Positions 24,568 through 34,039 of a stretch of 64,000 bases of DNA are shown in pieces. Source of the DNA: Thermohahella caldifontis (lineage in GTDB: Bacteria > Pseudomonadota > Gammaproteobacteria > Pseudomonadales > Oleiphilaceae); the NCBI RefSeq assembly GCF_041153465.1, contig NZ_CP154858.1:806001-870000 (forward strand). The letters are read 5' to 3'. Under the pieces are notes generated by a model, which was not told the origin of the DNA, searched no databases, and worked only from the letters and a program-made list of their open reading frames with translations. Numbering within the stretch: position 1 is the first letter of the stretch; each line of letters starts with the position of its first letter. A program made the translations under genes and the position numbers.

Positions 24568-25797
24568 AGCCTGATTGACCAGGCACCTGAACAGATCACA
24601 CGGCCTGTGAGAAAACTCATGGCAGAGGTCACTTTCGGCATCCTCACTTCCGGTTCCCTCACGCAGGCAGAGATTGCCCGCACACTCAATGAGCCATGCA
24701 GACTGCACCATACCCAGAAGCGCATCTCCCGCATGCTGGCCGGACACAGTGAAGTGGCCTGGGCCGCAGAGCAGGTGCAGCTTGCGCACGTCAGCCGGCA
24801 CGTCACGCAGGACATGATCCTGGCCATTGATCCGGGCGATCTGAACCGTGACGGCGCACCGAAAAGTGAATGGCGGGGCCGCGTCAGGGACGGCGATACC
24901 GGAGAAATTGTCGGCGGATATCCGCTGATGACCGTGGTGGCACGGGATGTCCGGCGCGGGAAGACGCTGCCGTTGCTGACCCGCCTGAATACCCCGCGGC
25001 GCACGGCATTCAGAAGCGAGAACCATGACATTCTCTCGGTGATGGATGAAGTGAGCCGGCATATCCGGAAGGATCTGCTCTGGGTGATAGACCGGGGAGG
25101 CGACCGGGGCATCCTGTGGGATGCCTGGATCCGGTGTGAGCGCCAGGTGCTGGTCAGAGCGGCCAATCAGCGCTACTGGTGCTGGCGGGACCGCCATAAA
25201 ACAGCGCAGCAGATTGCCCGTGAACTGCCGCTGAAGCATCAGGGGCAGCTCAGACGGGGAGGCCCCCGCGTCAGGTTTGGTATCACCCGGGTGATGCTGC
25301 GAGAGCATCCGGACAGCCCCTTGTGGATGATTGTCGTCCGCCATGACCGCCCGGAGCCTCTGGTGCTGGTTACCACGCGTCCGGTGCGCGGAAGGCGACA
25401 GGGAGAGCGCATGATACATGCCTACATGGACCGCTGGGCCTGCGAGGAAGGCTACCGCTTTACCAAGCAGGGCTTTGCGCTGGAGTCTGTACCGGCACGG
25501 CGCTTCACCACACTTCAGAATCTGGTTGCGCTGGCGAGTCTGGCCTGGGGACTGCTTGCCGTCTGGCAGGACCGGGATAGCTGTCTGATCAGAAGTTCAC
25601 GCCGGCAAAAGCCGGACAAGGCGCTTAAGTTCCCGTTCTACAGCCTGCTCAAGGGATGGCAGAACCTGTTCAGAGGTGCACGGGTGCTGTTCTGGCCACT
25701 TTGGCGCAAACGAAAAACACGAAGTCTGATTGATGACTTGTTTGCCCGAAATGGTTCTCTCGCCACGGGGCCGGGGTAAAAAATGGGGAGACGCCAG

Positions 25798-25807
25798 CTG
25801 CGAAGTT
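25798..25807. repeat. Right target-site duplication of outer IS
   Basis: CTGCGAAGTT, identical to 22939-22948. Its last two bases are also the first two of the imuA -35 box TTGACT, so the duplication kept that promoter whole. Confidence 0.93.
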
Positions 25808-25836
25808 GACTCGCAATACTGTTTGTTTGTACAGTA
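25806..25836 (+). promoter_or_regulatory. SOS promoter of imuA with LexA box
   Basis: The LexA box TACTGTTTGTTTGTACAGTA at 25817-25836 matches the consensus CTGT-N8-ACAG perfectly, with flanking TA/TA symmetry. It overlaps a promoter with -35 TTGACT (25806-25811), an 18-base spacer and -10 TACAGT (25830-25835). LexA bound here would block the promoter until DNA damage. The predicted start of transcription is near 25842, at the first ATG of imuA, so the message may have almost no leader. Confidence 0.9.
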
Positions 25837-25841
25837 TCTTC

Positions 25842-26465
25842 ATGCGAGCTGACCTGTCTTTCCTGATGGCACGGCATCCTGTCTGGTATGCCCGTCATTC
25901 ACATTCACCGAGATCCGGTATCTCTACCGGTTGGCCTGCACTGGATGCACATCTGGTCTGGCGCGGATGGCCGGAGCAGGGGCTCATCGAGGTGGCTTCG
26001 GAACCCGGGCACGGCGAGGTCAGTCTCTTTGTGCCGGCATTCAGGCGCCTGGAATCCGGAAGTCCGGGTATCAGTCTCTGGGTCACTCCGCCCTTCCGCC
26101 CGTTCTCACCGGCATTGCAGCAGGCCGGTCTGGATCTGGCACGTCAGTGGGTGCTGCCCGAAGCCCGGTCTGCCGATGCCCTGTGGGTGGTGGAACAGGG
26201 GCTGCGCTCGGGCCTGTGCACACTCATTCTCGCCTGGTTGCCGGGACTGGATGGCACCGGGCTGCGACGCCTGCAACTGGCCGCGGAACAGGGCCACGCG
26301 CTGACGATTCTTTTCCGGCCGGAACAGCATCTCGCTCAACCCTCTCCGGCGCAGCTGCGCCTGATTGTCAGGCGCAGGGAGGGCAGACTGAGGATTCAGG
26401 TAACCCGGCAGCGTGGCGGATTGCCATTTGAGGTAACGCTTGAAGAAAATCATGCAACCCGATGA
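25842..26465 (+). CDS. imuA: Translesion synthesis accessory protein ImuA
   Basis: ImuA is a RecA/SulA-like protein that works with ImuB and DnaE2 in SOS-induced mutagenic bypass of DNA lesions. The 207-residue product contains the family opening GISTGWPALDAHLVWRGWPE near residue 27 and ends VTRQRGGLPFEVTLEENHATR. The usual Walker A is degenerate (ASEPGHGEVSL), as in this family. The ATG at 25842 comes five bases after the LexA box and has no ribosome site; ATG 25869 is an alternative giving 198 residues. The longer open frame from 25806 runs through the operator and is not the start. It overlaps imuB. Confidence 0.85.
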   Translation: MRADLSFLMARHPVWYARHSHSPRSGISTGWPALDAHLVWRGWPEQGLIEVASEPGHGEVSLFVPAFRRLESGSPGISLWVTPPFRPFSPALQQAGLDLARQWVLPEARSADALWVVEQGLRSGLCTLILAWLPGLDGTGLRRLQLAAEQGHALTILFRPEQHLAQPSPAQLRLIVRRREGRLRIQVTRQRGGLPFEVTLEENHATR

Positions 26466-27867
26466 ACTTTATATGGCACTGCATTTCGAAGAGCCGGTGC
26501 TGGACACCTGGCGGCATGGCATGCCGGAACTTCGCACGCGCCCCTGTGTGCTGGCCGATACCGTGCAGCGACGCGTTGTGGCCGCCTGCCCCAACAGTGA
26601 GGCGCTGGGTATCCGGCCCGGCCTGTCGCTGGTCAGCGCACGCAGTCTGGCCGATGCGCTGGTCGTCCTGACCGCATCACCGCAGCAACGGCAGCAGGTC
26701 ATGGAGACACTGGCAGAGCATGCGCTGCAGTTCAGTGACCAGGTCTGCGTGCCCGAAGGCACGACCTTGGTGATGGAGTGTGCCAGCCTGCTCCGGCTGT
26801 TCGGCGGTCTGGACAGCTACTGGCAGCAGGTCGCCGGCTATTTCCGCGACATGGGCTATCGCCTTCACCCTGCCACCGGTACCACGCCTGCCCAGGCACA
26901 AGTGCTGGCGCAACAGGGCATGGGACTGGCCACCACCTCCGCGCCGGCACTGCAGCAGCAGGCAAGGCGATTGCCGGTGACCGCCCTGCCGCTGCCGGAC
27001 CGTACCGTGGAAAACCTGCTGCGTACCGGTCTGGATACCCTTGAACAACTCTGCGCCATTCCTGAACGCGAGCTGGGGCGGCGTTTCGGTCCGGAACTGC
27101 TGACCCTGCTGCGCCGGCTGATGGCACGTGAACGGGAACCGCTGAACGTGTTCGAACCGCCACCTCACTTTGATCAGTATCTGGAGCTGCCGGAAGACAT
27201 CGAGCATGCTCAGGCGCTGCTGTTTCCGCTGCGGCGTCTGCTGGCAGGTCTGGAACAGTGTCTGCACCTGCGGGCCTGTCAGGTCAGCCGCATAACCCTT
27301 ACCCTGACCCTGCGTCGTGGTTCGCCGATGACACTCACACTGGAACGTCCGTTCGGCACGCATCGCGCCGAGCACTGGCTGTCACTGTGCCAGCTGCGCT
27401 TCGAACGCCTGGTGCTGCCGGCGCCGGTCCGGACAGTCCGTCTGAGTACCGGCGATTTCCAGCCCCGGACAGCGCAGACCGATGATCTGTTTGGCCCGAC
27501 GTCCTCCCCGCTGACCCGGATTCATCAGCTCATCGCACGGCTGCACACGCGGCTTGGCAATCAGCGACTGCACAGGCTGGGCCGCCATGCGGATCACCGG
27601 CCCGAACGGGCAGGCACCCTGGATGGTCAGCTTGCCAAGCTACCGCCTGACGACAGTCCGCGACCGCTGGCCCTGCTGCCCCACCCCATGCCGGTTCCGC
27701 ACACGCGTCTCCAGCGTCTGGAGGGCCCGGAGCGGCTGGTGTGCGGCTGGTGGGATCACGCACCGGTGCAACGCGATTATTATCTGGCCCGGCTGGATGA
27801 TGGCCGCCTGTGCTGGGCCTTTCACACGCCGTCCGGACACTGGTTCATCCATGGCTGGTTCAGCTGA
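26452..27867 (+). CDS. imuB: Y-family polymerase-like protein ImuB
   Basis: ImuB is a catalytically inactive Y-family homologue that bridges DnaE2, ImuA and the beta clamp. The 471-residue product aligns with the Y-family core from DELYMALHFEEP. The metal-binding DxD of active polymerases is absent there (LYMALHF), and the second motif reads VMECASLLRLFGG instead of SxDE, both expected for ImuB. The palm, fingers and thumb end near residue 235, followed by the little-finger region. A C-terminal ImuB extension runs from about 340, ending VCGWWDHAPVQRDYYLARL. An in-frame TTG at 26440, with GAGG upstream, is an alternative start adding four residues. It overlaps both imuA and dnaE2. Confidence 0.87.
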   Translation: MQPDELYMALHFEEPVLDTWRHGMPELRTRPCVLADTVQRRVVAACPNSEALGIRPGLSLVSARSLADALVVLTASPQQRQQVMETLAEHALQFSDQVCVPEGTTLVMECASLLRLFGGLDSYWQQVAGYFRDMGYRLHPATGTTPAQAQVLAQQGMGLATTSAPALQQQARRLPVTALPLPDRTVENLLRTGLDTLEQLCAIPERELGRRFGPELLTLLRRLMAREREPLNVFEPPPHFDQYLELPEDIEHAQALLFPLRRLLAGLEQCLHLRACQVSRITLTLTLRRGSPMTLTLERPFGTHRAEHWLSLCQLRFERLVLPAPVRTVRLSTGDFQPRTAQTDDLFGPTSSPLTRIHQLIARLHTRLGNQRLHRLGRHADHRPERAGTLDGQLAKLPPDDSPRPLALLPHPMPVPHTRLQRLEGPERLVCGWWDHAPVQRDYYLARLDDGRLCWAFHTPSGHWFIHGWFS

Positions 27868-30800
27868 ATCACAGCCCGGCTACGCCGAGTTGCATTGTGT
27901 CAGCAACTTCACCTTCCAGCGCGGCGCCTCCCATCCGGAAGAGCTGGTGGAGCGAGCCCATTCACTGGGCTATGCGGCGCTGGCCATCACCGACGAGGCC
28001 AGCGTATCCGGCCTCGTCCGGGCCCATGTTGCTGCCCGGGAGCTGGGCTTCCACCTCATCTGCGGTGCAGAATTCCACCATGCGGGGCACTGTTTTGTGG
28101 TGCTGGTACAGGACCGTACCGGCTGGGCTCAGCTCTGCACGCTCATTACCCATTGTCGCCGCCGGGCTGACAAGGGGAACTATGCCTTTGCCCCGGAGGA
28201 TCTGCTGGAGATGCCGCTCACCCATTGCCAGCTGCTCTGGCGTCCGACACCCGATGCCCTGACGGCACCGCCCGACTGGACCGAAGCCCTGTGCCTGGCC
28301 TTTCCCCGGCGTCTGCATCTGCTCCATGAGCGGTTGCTGCTGGCCGGAGATTCCGGGCGTCTGGCCGCGCAGATCCGGTTTGCCGAACAGGTGGGACTGC
28401 CGCTTGTAGCTGCAGGGGATGTTCACATGCATGACCGGGAACGCCTGCCCCTGCAGCATGTGCTGACTGCCATTCGTCTGGGCTGCAGTGTCAGTGAAGC
28501 CGGGCTGGCCCTGCACCCCAATGACGAGCGTCACTTGCGCCCACGCAGCAAGCTGGCCCGCCTGTACCCGGCCGCGCTGCTGACCCGCACCCTCGACATT
28601 GCCCGCACCTGCACCTTCTCGCTGGATGAACTGAGCTACGCCTATCCGGAGGAAGTCGTGCCGGCGGGCTACACGGCAGATGCCTGGCTGCGCCACGAAG
28701 TCCGCAAGGGCGCGGCACGGCGCTACCCGCAGGGCGTGCCCGAGGCGGTTGAGCGCCAGATCGAACACGAGCTGAGCCTGATCCGGGAGCTGCGCTACGC
28801 CCATTACTTCCTGACGCTTTACGACATTGTCTGCTTTGCCCGCAAACGGGGCATCCTCTGCCAGGGCCGCGGATCGGCAGCCAACTCTGCCGTGTGCTTC
28901 TGCCTAGGCATCACGGAAGTGGACCCGACCCGGGTCTCTCTCCTGTTCGAGCGCTTCATTTCCAAGGAACGCAACGAGCCCCCGGACATTGACGTGGATT
29001 TCGAACATGAACGGCGCGAGGAAGTGATTCAGTACATCTATGCCCGATACGGACGCGAGCGGGCTGCGCTGACCGCCACGGTCATCACCTGGCGGGCCAA
29101 GAGCGCCATCCGGGACGTTACTCGGGCACTGGGGCTGGACCCCCTTCTGGCGGAGCAACTGCTCAGTCAGCTGGACCGGCGGGACACGGAAGATCCCTGG
29201 ACCGCACAACTGAGCCGGATGACCGCCCCGCTGGGACAGACCGGCCAGCAGTTCACGGCGCTGGTCTGCACCCTGATCGGGTTTCCGCGCCACCTGTCCC
29301 AGCATGTGGGCGGCTTCATCATTGCCCGGGACCGTCTCAGTGATCTGGTGCCGATAGAAAACGCGGCCATGCCCGACCGCACCGTCATTCAATGGGACAA
29401 GGACGACATCGAGGCACTGCGTCTGATGAAGGTGGACATTCTGGCCCTGGGCATGCTGACCGCCATCCGCAAGGCGCTGGATCTGATCAACCGCAACCGG
29501 CATACGCCACTCTCGCCGGCCACCATTCCGGCAGAAGACCCGGAAGTCTATGCCATGCTCTCGCGGGGGACAGCATGGGTGTCTTTCAGGTGGAGTCCCG
29601 CGCCCAGACCAGCATGCTGCCGCGCCTGCGTCCTGCCTGCTACTATGATCTGGTCATTCAGGTCGCCATTGTCCGGCCGGGACCCATACAGGGCAACATG
29701 GTGCACCCGTACCTGCGACGCCGTCAGGGTCTGGAGCCGGTAACCTATCCCAATGAGGCGGTCAGGCGCGTGCTGGAACGTACCCTGGGCGTCCCCATCT
29801 TTCAGGAGCAGGTCATCCAGCTGGCCATGGTGGCGGCCGGTTTCAGTGCTGGCGAAGCGGATCAGCTGCGCCGGGCCATGGCCTCATGGAAGCGACACGG
29901 CAATCTGGAGCAACACCAGCGCAAGCTGATTGATGGCATGCTGGCCAATGGCTACAGCACCACCTTTGCAGAGCAGTTATGCCGGCAGATCGCCGGATTC
30001 GGGGAATACGGTTTCCCGGAATCTCATGCCGCCAGCTTTGCCCTGCTGGTGTACGTCTCCGCCTGGCTCAAGCGTCATCACCCGGCGGCATTCTGCTGCG
30101 CTCTGCTCAACAGCCAGCCCATGGGCTTCTATGCCCCGGCCCAGCTGGTTCAGGATGCCCGGCGCCATGGCGTGACGGTGCTGCCCGTGGATGTCCGTGT
30201 CAGCCACTGGGATCATACCCTGGAAGAGACACCGGAAGGACCGGCCCTGCGCCTGGGCCTGAGGCTGATCAAGGGGCTGGGGCGGGACGCGGCAGAGCGA
30301 CTGCAGACAGCCCGCAGCCGCGCTCCTTTCAACACCCTGGCCGACGTCACCCGGACCGTCCGGCTCAACGCCCGGGAATGGGAAGCACTGGCCTCGGCAG
30401 GTGCCCTGGACAGCCTCACCGGGCATCGCTATCAGGCCCGCTGGGAAGTGCTGGGGCTCGAATCACCCAGACCGCTGGCACCTGCGACAGAAGGATCCAC
30501 CTGGCAGCTTCCGCAACCGGATACGGGCCGCGAACTGGTGGAAGACTACGCCAGTCTCGGCCTCTCCCTGCGCCCCCATCCACTGGCCTGGCTGAGACAA
30601 CAGGGCAAGTTGCATCGCTGCCTGAAGGCCAGTGAGTTGAGTGAAAAGTCACACGGCAGCTGGGTTCGGGTAGCCGGACTGGTGATCGGACGCCAACGTC
30701 CGGGCACGGCTTCCGGGGTCACCTTTGTCACCCTGGAAGACGAAACCGGATTCGTGAACGTGGTGGTCTGGCTGAATACCGCCCGGGCACAGCGCAAACC

Positions 30801-30939
30801 CCTGCTGACCGCCCGGCTGCTGGAAGTGAACGGCATCGTGGAAAAGGAAGGTGAAGTGATTCACGTGATTGCCGGGCGGCTGGTGGACCGCAGCGCATGG
30901 CTGGCCGACCTGCACACCCGGTCACGGGACTTTCACTGA
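27851..30939 (+). pseudogene. dnaE2: Error-prone DNA polymerase DnaE2 (ImuC), frameshifted
   Basis: DnaE2 is a C-family polymerase that extends past lesions with ImuA and ImuB. The first frame (27851-29743) starts MAGSAESQPGYAELHC. It contains the PHP domain (AELHCVSNFTFQRGASHPEEL) and the catalytic Asp residues in PPDIDVDFEHERREE. The second frame (usable from about 29570 to 30939) has MGVFQVESRAQTSML, VAIVRPGPIQG, the HhH region and a C-terminal OB fold (VRVAGLVIGRQRPG). They join at the G-run 29565-29569: one extra G gives LSRGDSMGVFQVES, the family consensus, and a protein of about 1029 residues. As it stands, translation stops at 29743 after the active-site region. Either a real frameshift or a homopolymer read error. 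Confidence 0.9.
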
Positions 30940-31712
30940 TCCGGATGGTCGCGCGTGAACGTCAGCGTGGTGTCATCACTCATGGCCGGATTGAAGACAT
31001 AGCCGCCCACATTGAAGTCGCGCAGCCCGTCCACATCGTCAATACCATTGTCCAGAATGAAGCGGGTCATCATGCCCCGGGCCTTCTTGGCCCAGAAGCT
31101 CACAATCTTGTAGTCCCGCCCCTTGAGGTCCTTGAAGACGGGAGTGATCACCGGTACGCCAAGCTGCTTCGGCTTCAGCGCCTTGAAGTACTCGTTGGAC
31201 GCCAGGTTGACCAATGCCTTGTCACCGTCCGCCGCCATGTCCGACTTCAGCAGTTGCGTGATCCGGTCACCCCAGAACGCGTACAGCGTCTTGCCGCGCG
31301 GGGTTTCAAGACGGGTACCCATTTCCAGGCGATACGGCAGCATCAGATCCAGCGGCCGCAACAACCCGTACAGGCCGGAGAGAATCCGCAGGGATTTCTG
31401 AGCCTCCAGCAGCCCTTCTTCCGACAGCGTCTCCGCTTCCAGTCCGGTATAGACATCCCCCTTGAAGGCGAAGATGGCGGGCCGGGCCTCCCCTTCGGGG
31501 AAAGGCCACTGCCAGCGCTGGAAGCGCTCTGCATTCAGTTCACCCAGTTTGTCACTGATTCCCATCAGGGCACTGATTTCAAAAGGAGCGAGCTTGCGCA
31601 GCACATCGACCAGTTCTGCGCTGTCCTCCGGCAATCTGGGCAAGGTGGTCTGTGGCGCATGCCACGGGGATTCATAGTCCAGAGTCTTGGCAGGTGAAAT
31701 GACAATTTTCAT
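30933..31712 (-). CDS. yaaA: Peroxide stress protein YaaA (DUF328)
   Basis: YaaA lowers free intracellular iron under hydrogen peroxide stress and binds DNA through a helix-hairpin-helix-like region. The 259-residue product begins MKIVISPAKTLDYESPW, the standard YaaA opening. It includes LYGLLRPLDLMLPYRLEMGT near residue 120 and FWAKKARGMMTRFILDN near 215, both family hallmarks. Length is typical. It converges on dnaE2 with a seven-base overlap and starts inside the end of the glutaredoxin-like gene (four-base overlap), so these two are co-transcribed. Confidence 0.93.
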   Translation of the reverse strand: MKIVISPAKTLDYESPWHAPQTTLPRLPEDSAELVDVLRKLAPFEISALMGISDKLGELNAERFQRWQWPFPEGEARPAIFAFKGDVYTGLEAETLSEEGLLEAQKSLRILSGLYGLLRPLDLMLPYRLEMGTRLETPRGKTLYAFWGDRITQLLKSDMAADGDKALVNLASNEYFKALKPKQLGVPVITPVFKDLKGRDYKIVSFWAKKARGMMTRFILDNGIDDVDGLRDFNVGGYVFNPAMSDDTTLTFTRDHPDQ

Positions 31713-32005
31713 GAAGTTTCCGACGCAAGGTATTGTTGCAGAAAGTGATAAACATCCGCCTGATCAAACGGCCAGCCCAGCTCCTGAGTACCGGATGGCG
31801 AAGGCCAGCGGCTGCACAGTACGGGAATCCGGGTTCCGTAGGTGGCCACCCAGTCATCGTGATCGGCAATATCCACACCAACCAGCTGAACAGGCACACC
31901 ATGGCGGGTGAAATGTTCAGCCACTTCACGCACCACGTCTCCTGCCTGCTCACACAGGTGACAGCCCTGGGTTCCCAGGAGAAAAAGAGTCAGGGTTCCG
32001 GTCAT
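31709..32005 (-). CDS. Glutaredoxin-like (DUF836) family protein
   Basis: This small thioredoxin-fold protein of 98 residues opens TLFLLGTQGCHLCEQAGDVV, with an active-site-like CHLC near residue 15. The cis-Pro region follows (YGTRIPVLCSRWP near 57-69). The length and motif fit the DUF836/COG0695 group of monothiol or dithiol glutaredoxin-like proteins. It is likely to act in cytosolic thiol redox. Its coupling to yaaA suggests a shared oxidative stress role, which is inference. Confidence 0.85.
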   Translation of the reverse strand: MTGTLTLFLLGTQGCHLCEQAGDVVREVAEHFTRHGVPVQLVGVDIADHDDWVATYGTRIPVLCSRWPSPSGTQELGWPFDQADVYHFLQQYLASETS

Positions 32006-32038
32006 GGCGCGATTATAGGGAGCCCCCGCCGCAAACGC

Positions 32039-32063
32039 AAAAGCCCCGGCACCGGCCGGGGCT
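32039..32063 (-). terminator. Rho-independent terminator of acs
   Basis: On the minus strand AGCCCCGGC-CGGT-GCCGGGGCT is followed by TTT. The stem is nine perfect base pairs, GC-rich, 24 bases after the acs stop. Confidence 0.85.
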
Positions 32064-32086
32064 CAAGGGGTTGGAACGATCCGTGG

Positions 32087-34039
32087 TCAGCTGTTCGCCC
32101 GGTGGGCAATCAGTTCGTCCACGACACTGGGATCCGCCAGCGTGGATGTGTCACCCAGAGCGTCTGTTTCGTTGGAGGCAATCTTGCGCAGGATACGGCG
32201 CATGATCTTGCCGGAACGGGTCTTGGGCAGACCGGACGCAAACTGGATGATATCCGGTGTGGCAATGGGGCCGATTTCCTTGCGGACAAATTGCCTGAGC
32301 TCTTCCACCAGTGCCTCGGAAGGCTCGAAGCCGACGGTCAGAGTCACATAACAGTAGATGCCCTGCCCCTTGATGTCATGGGGATAGCCCACGACTGCCG
32401 CTTCCGCAACCGCCTCATGCTCCACCAGTGCGCTCTCGATCTCGGCCGTACCCAGACGGTGCCCGGAGACGTTCAGCACGTCATCCACACGCCCGGTGAT
32501 CCAGTAGTAACCGTCCTCGTCACGCCGCGCCCCGTCACCGGTGAAGTAGCGTCCCGGGTAGGTGGAGAAATAGGTCTGCTTGAAGCGCTCATGGTCACCG
32601 TACACGGTACGCATCTGTCCCGGCCAGCTGTCCAGCAGCACCAGGTTGCCGGACGTGGCACCCTCCAGAATGTTGCCATCATTGTCCACCAGTGCCGGCT
32701 GCACACCAAAGAACGGACGCGTGGCCGAACCGGGCTTGAGATCCGTGGCGCCGGGCAGCGGCGTGATCAGAATCCCGCCGGTCTCGGTCTGCCACCAGGT
32801 ATCCACAATCGGACAGCGCTTTTCACCCACCACGTTGTAATACCACTCCCAGGCCTCGGGGTTGATGGGCTCACCCACCGAGCCGAGCAGTTTCAGCGAG
32901 GCACGGCTGGTCTTCTTCACCGGCTCGTCGCCCAGACGCATGAGGGCACGGATGGCCGTGGGCGCCGTGTAGAAGATGTTGACATTGTGCTTGTCCACCA
33001 CCTGCCAGAAGCGGGACGCATCCGGATAGTTGGGCACGCCTTCGAACATCAGCGTGATGGCACCGTTGGCCAGCGGGCCATAGACGATATAGGAGTGACC
33101 GGTAATCCAGCCCACGTCCGCCGTACACCAGTACACATCACCGTCGTGATAGTCGAAGACGTACTGGTGCGTCATGGAGGCATAGACCATGTAACCACCG
33201 GTGGTGTGCAGCACGCCCTTGGGTTTTCCGGTGGAACCGGACGTGTACAGAATGAACAGAGGGTCTTCGGCACTCATCTCTTCCGGCGGGCACTCCACAG
33301 CGGCCTCGGCCACCGCGTCGTGATACCAGACATCCCGGCCATCCACCCAGTTGATGTCTGCCCCGGTGCGCCGGACCACCAGAACCTTGTCCACCTTCTG
33401 GCCCATGCCTTCGGCAATTTCGCAGGCTGCATCGGTGTTTTTCTTGAGCGGAATGGTACGACCGCCGCGCACGCCCTCATCGGCCGTGATCACGAACCGT
33501 GCCTTGCCATCCTCGATCCGTCCGGCCAGCGCCTCCGGCGAGAAGCCGCCGAACACCACCGAGTGCACGGCGCCGATGCGGGCACAGGCCAGCATGGCAT
33601 AGGCCGCCTCGGGAATCATGGGCATGTAGATGGTCACCACATCGCCCTTCTTCACGCCCATGGCCTTCATGGCATTGGCGAGCTTGCCCACCTTCTCGTA
33701 CAGCTCCTGGTAGGTGATGTGCGCGTCATCGTTGGGATCGTCGCCTTCCCAGATAATGGCCGTCTGGTTGGCACGCTGGGGCAGATGCCGGTCAATGCAG
33801 TTGTAGCAGGCGTTCAGAGTACCGTCTTCATACCAGCGGATGTGGAGGTCGTCCAGCGCGTAGCTGACGTCCTTGACCCTGGTATAGGGCTTGATCCAGT
33901 CGATGCGGGTGCCATGCTCTCCCCAGAAGCCTTCCGGATCCCGGATGGACTGCTCGTACATGCGCGCATAGGTTTCTTTGTTGATCCAGGCCTTCTCGGC
34001 CCACTCTGCAGGAACGGGATAGATTGAATGGTCGCTCAT
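32087..34039 (-). CDS. acs: Acetyl-CoA synthetase (AMP-forming)
   Basis: The enzyme makes acetyl-CoA from acetate, ATP and CoA. At 650 residues it is typical of Acs. Motifs seen are FILYTSGSTGKPKGVLHTTGGY near residue 260 (ATP-binding loop), DTWWQTETGG near 412, YFTGDGARRDEDGYYWITGR near 495-515, the hinge region VSGHRLGTAEIE, and PKTRSGKIMRRILRK near 605. The lysine in that last motif is the site that protein acetyltransferases modify to switch Acs off. A Pat-type acetyltransferase and an HDAC-type deacetylase lie within 5 kb, which fits such control. It has its own terminator; the upstream 190 bases separate it from divergent rdgC. Confidence 0.96.
   Translation of the reverse strand: MSDHSIYPVPAEWAEKAWINKETYARMYEQSIRDPEGFWGEHGTRIDWIKPYTRVKDVSYALDDLHIRWYEDGTLNACYNCIDRHLPQRANQTAIIWEGDDPNDDAHITYQELYEKVGKLANAMKAMGVKKGDVVTIYMPMIPEAAYAMLACARIGAVHSVVFGGFSPEALAGRIEDGKARFVITADEGVRGGRTIPLKKNTDAACEIAEGMGQKVDKVLVVRRTGADINWVDGRDVWYHDAVAEAAVECPPEEMSAEDPLFILYTSGSTGKPKGVLHTTGGYMVYASMTHQYVFDYHDGDVYWCTADVGWITGHSYIVYGPLANGAITLMFEGVPNYPDASRFWQVVDKHNVNIFYTAPTAIRALMRLGDEPVKKTSRASLKLLGSVGEPINPEAWEWYYNVVGEKRCPIVDTWWQTETGGILITPLPGATDLKPGSATRPFFGVQPALVDNDGNILEGATSGNLVLLDSWPGQMRTVYGDHERFKQTYFSTYPGRYFTGDGARRDEDGYYWITGRVDDVLNVSGHRLGTAEIESALVEHEAVAEAAVVGYPHDIKGQGIYCYVTLTVGFEPSEALVEELRQFVRKEIGPIATPDIIQFASGLPKTRSGKIMRRILRKIASNETDALGDTSTLADPSVVDELIAHRANS

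Larger units (their letters stand above)
23091..25779 (+). pseudogene. IS4-like transposase of outer copy, split by the inner IS
   Basis: Codons 1-16 (MPYHATDRTKWKARLC) lie at 23091-23138, and codons 17-419 at 24568-25779. The parts rejoin exactly when the inner IS and one copy of its target duplication are removed. DDE residues are in the second part: LAIDPGDLN, VIDRGGDRG and CEEGYRFTKQGFALE. The second part is still open from 24526. There the end of the inner IS supplies an in-frame ATG (MAPSEKMGRRQRLCSLIDQ), so a 417-residue protein with only its first 13 residues replaced could be made. Compared with the inner copy I see two amino-acid differences (TPRRT for TPQRT, KRKTRS for KRKPRS). Confidence 0.9.
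22949..25797 (+). mobile_element. IS4-like insertion sequence (outer copy), interrupted by a second copy
   Basis: The element starts CTGACGTCTCCCCATTTTTT and ends with the inverted repeat AAAAAATGGGGAGACGCCAG; the one mismatch (CTGACG against CTGGCG) lies in the left end. Removing the inner copy and its nine-base duplication leaves exactly 1420 bases, the same length as the inner copy, so both are full length. The single gene is a 419-codon DDE transposase, here split after codon 16. The 10-base duplication at the flanks fits the 9-13 base duplications of the IS4 family. The right end lies eight bases before the -35 box of the imuA promoter. The two copies differ at only a few positions, so the events are recent. 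Confidence 0.95.

Noticed and set aside
31733..34027. Long plus-strand open frame opposite acs (764 codons)
   Set aside because: It is antisense to a clear Acs gene, rich in His/Gly/Arg/Gln as expected of a GC-rich shadow frame, has no ribosome site and resembles no family.
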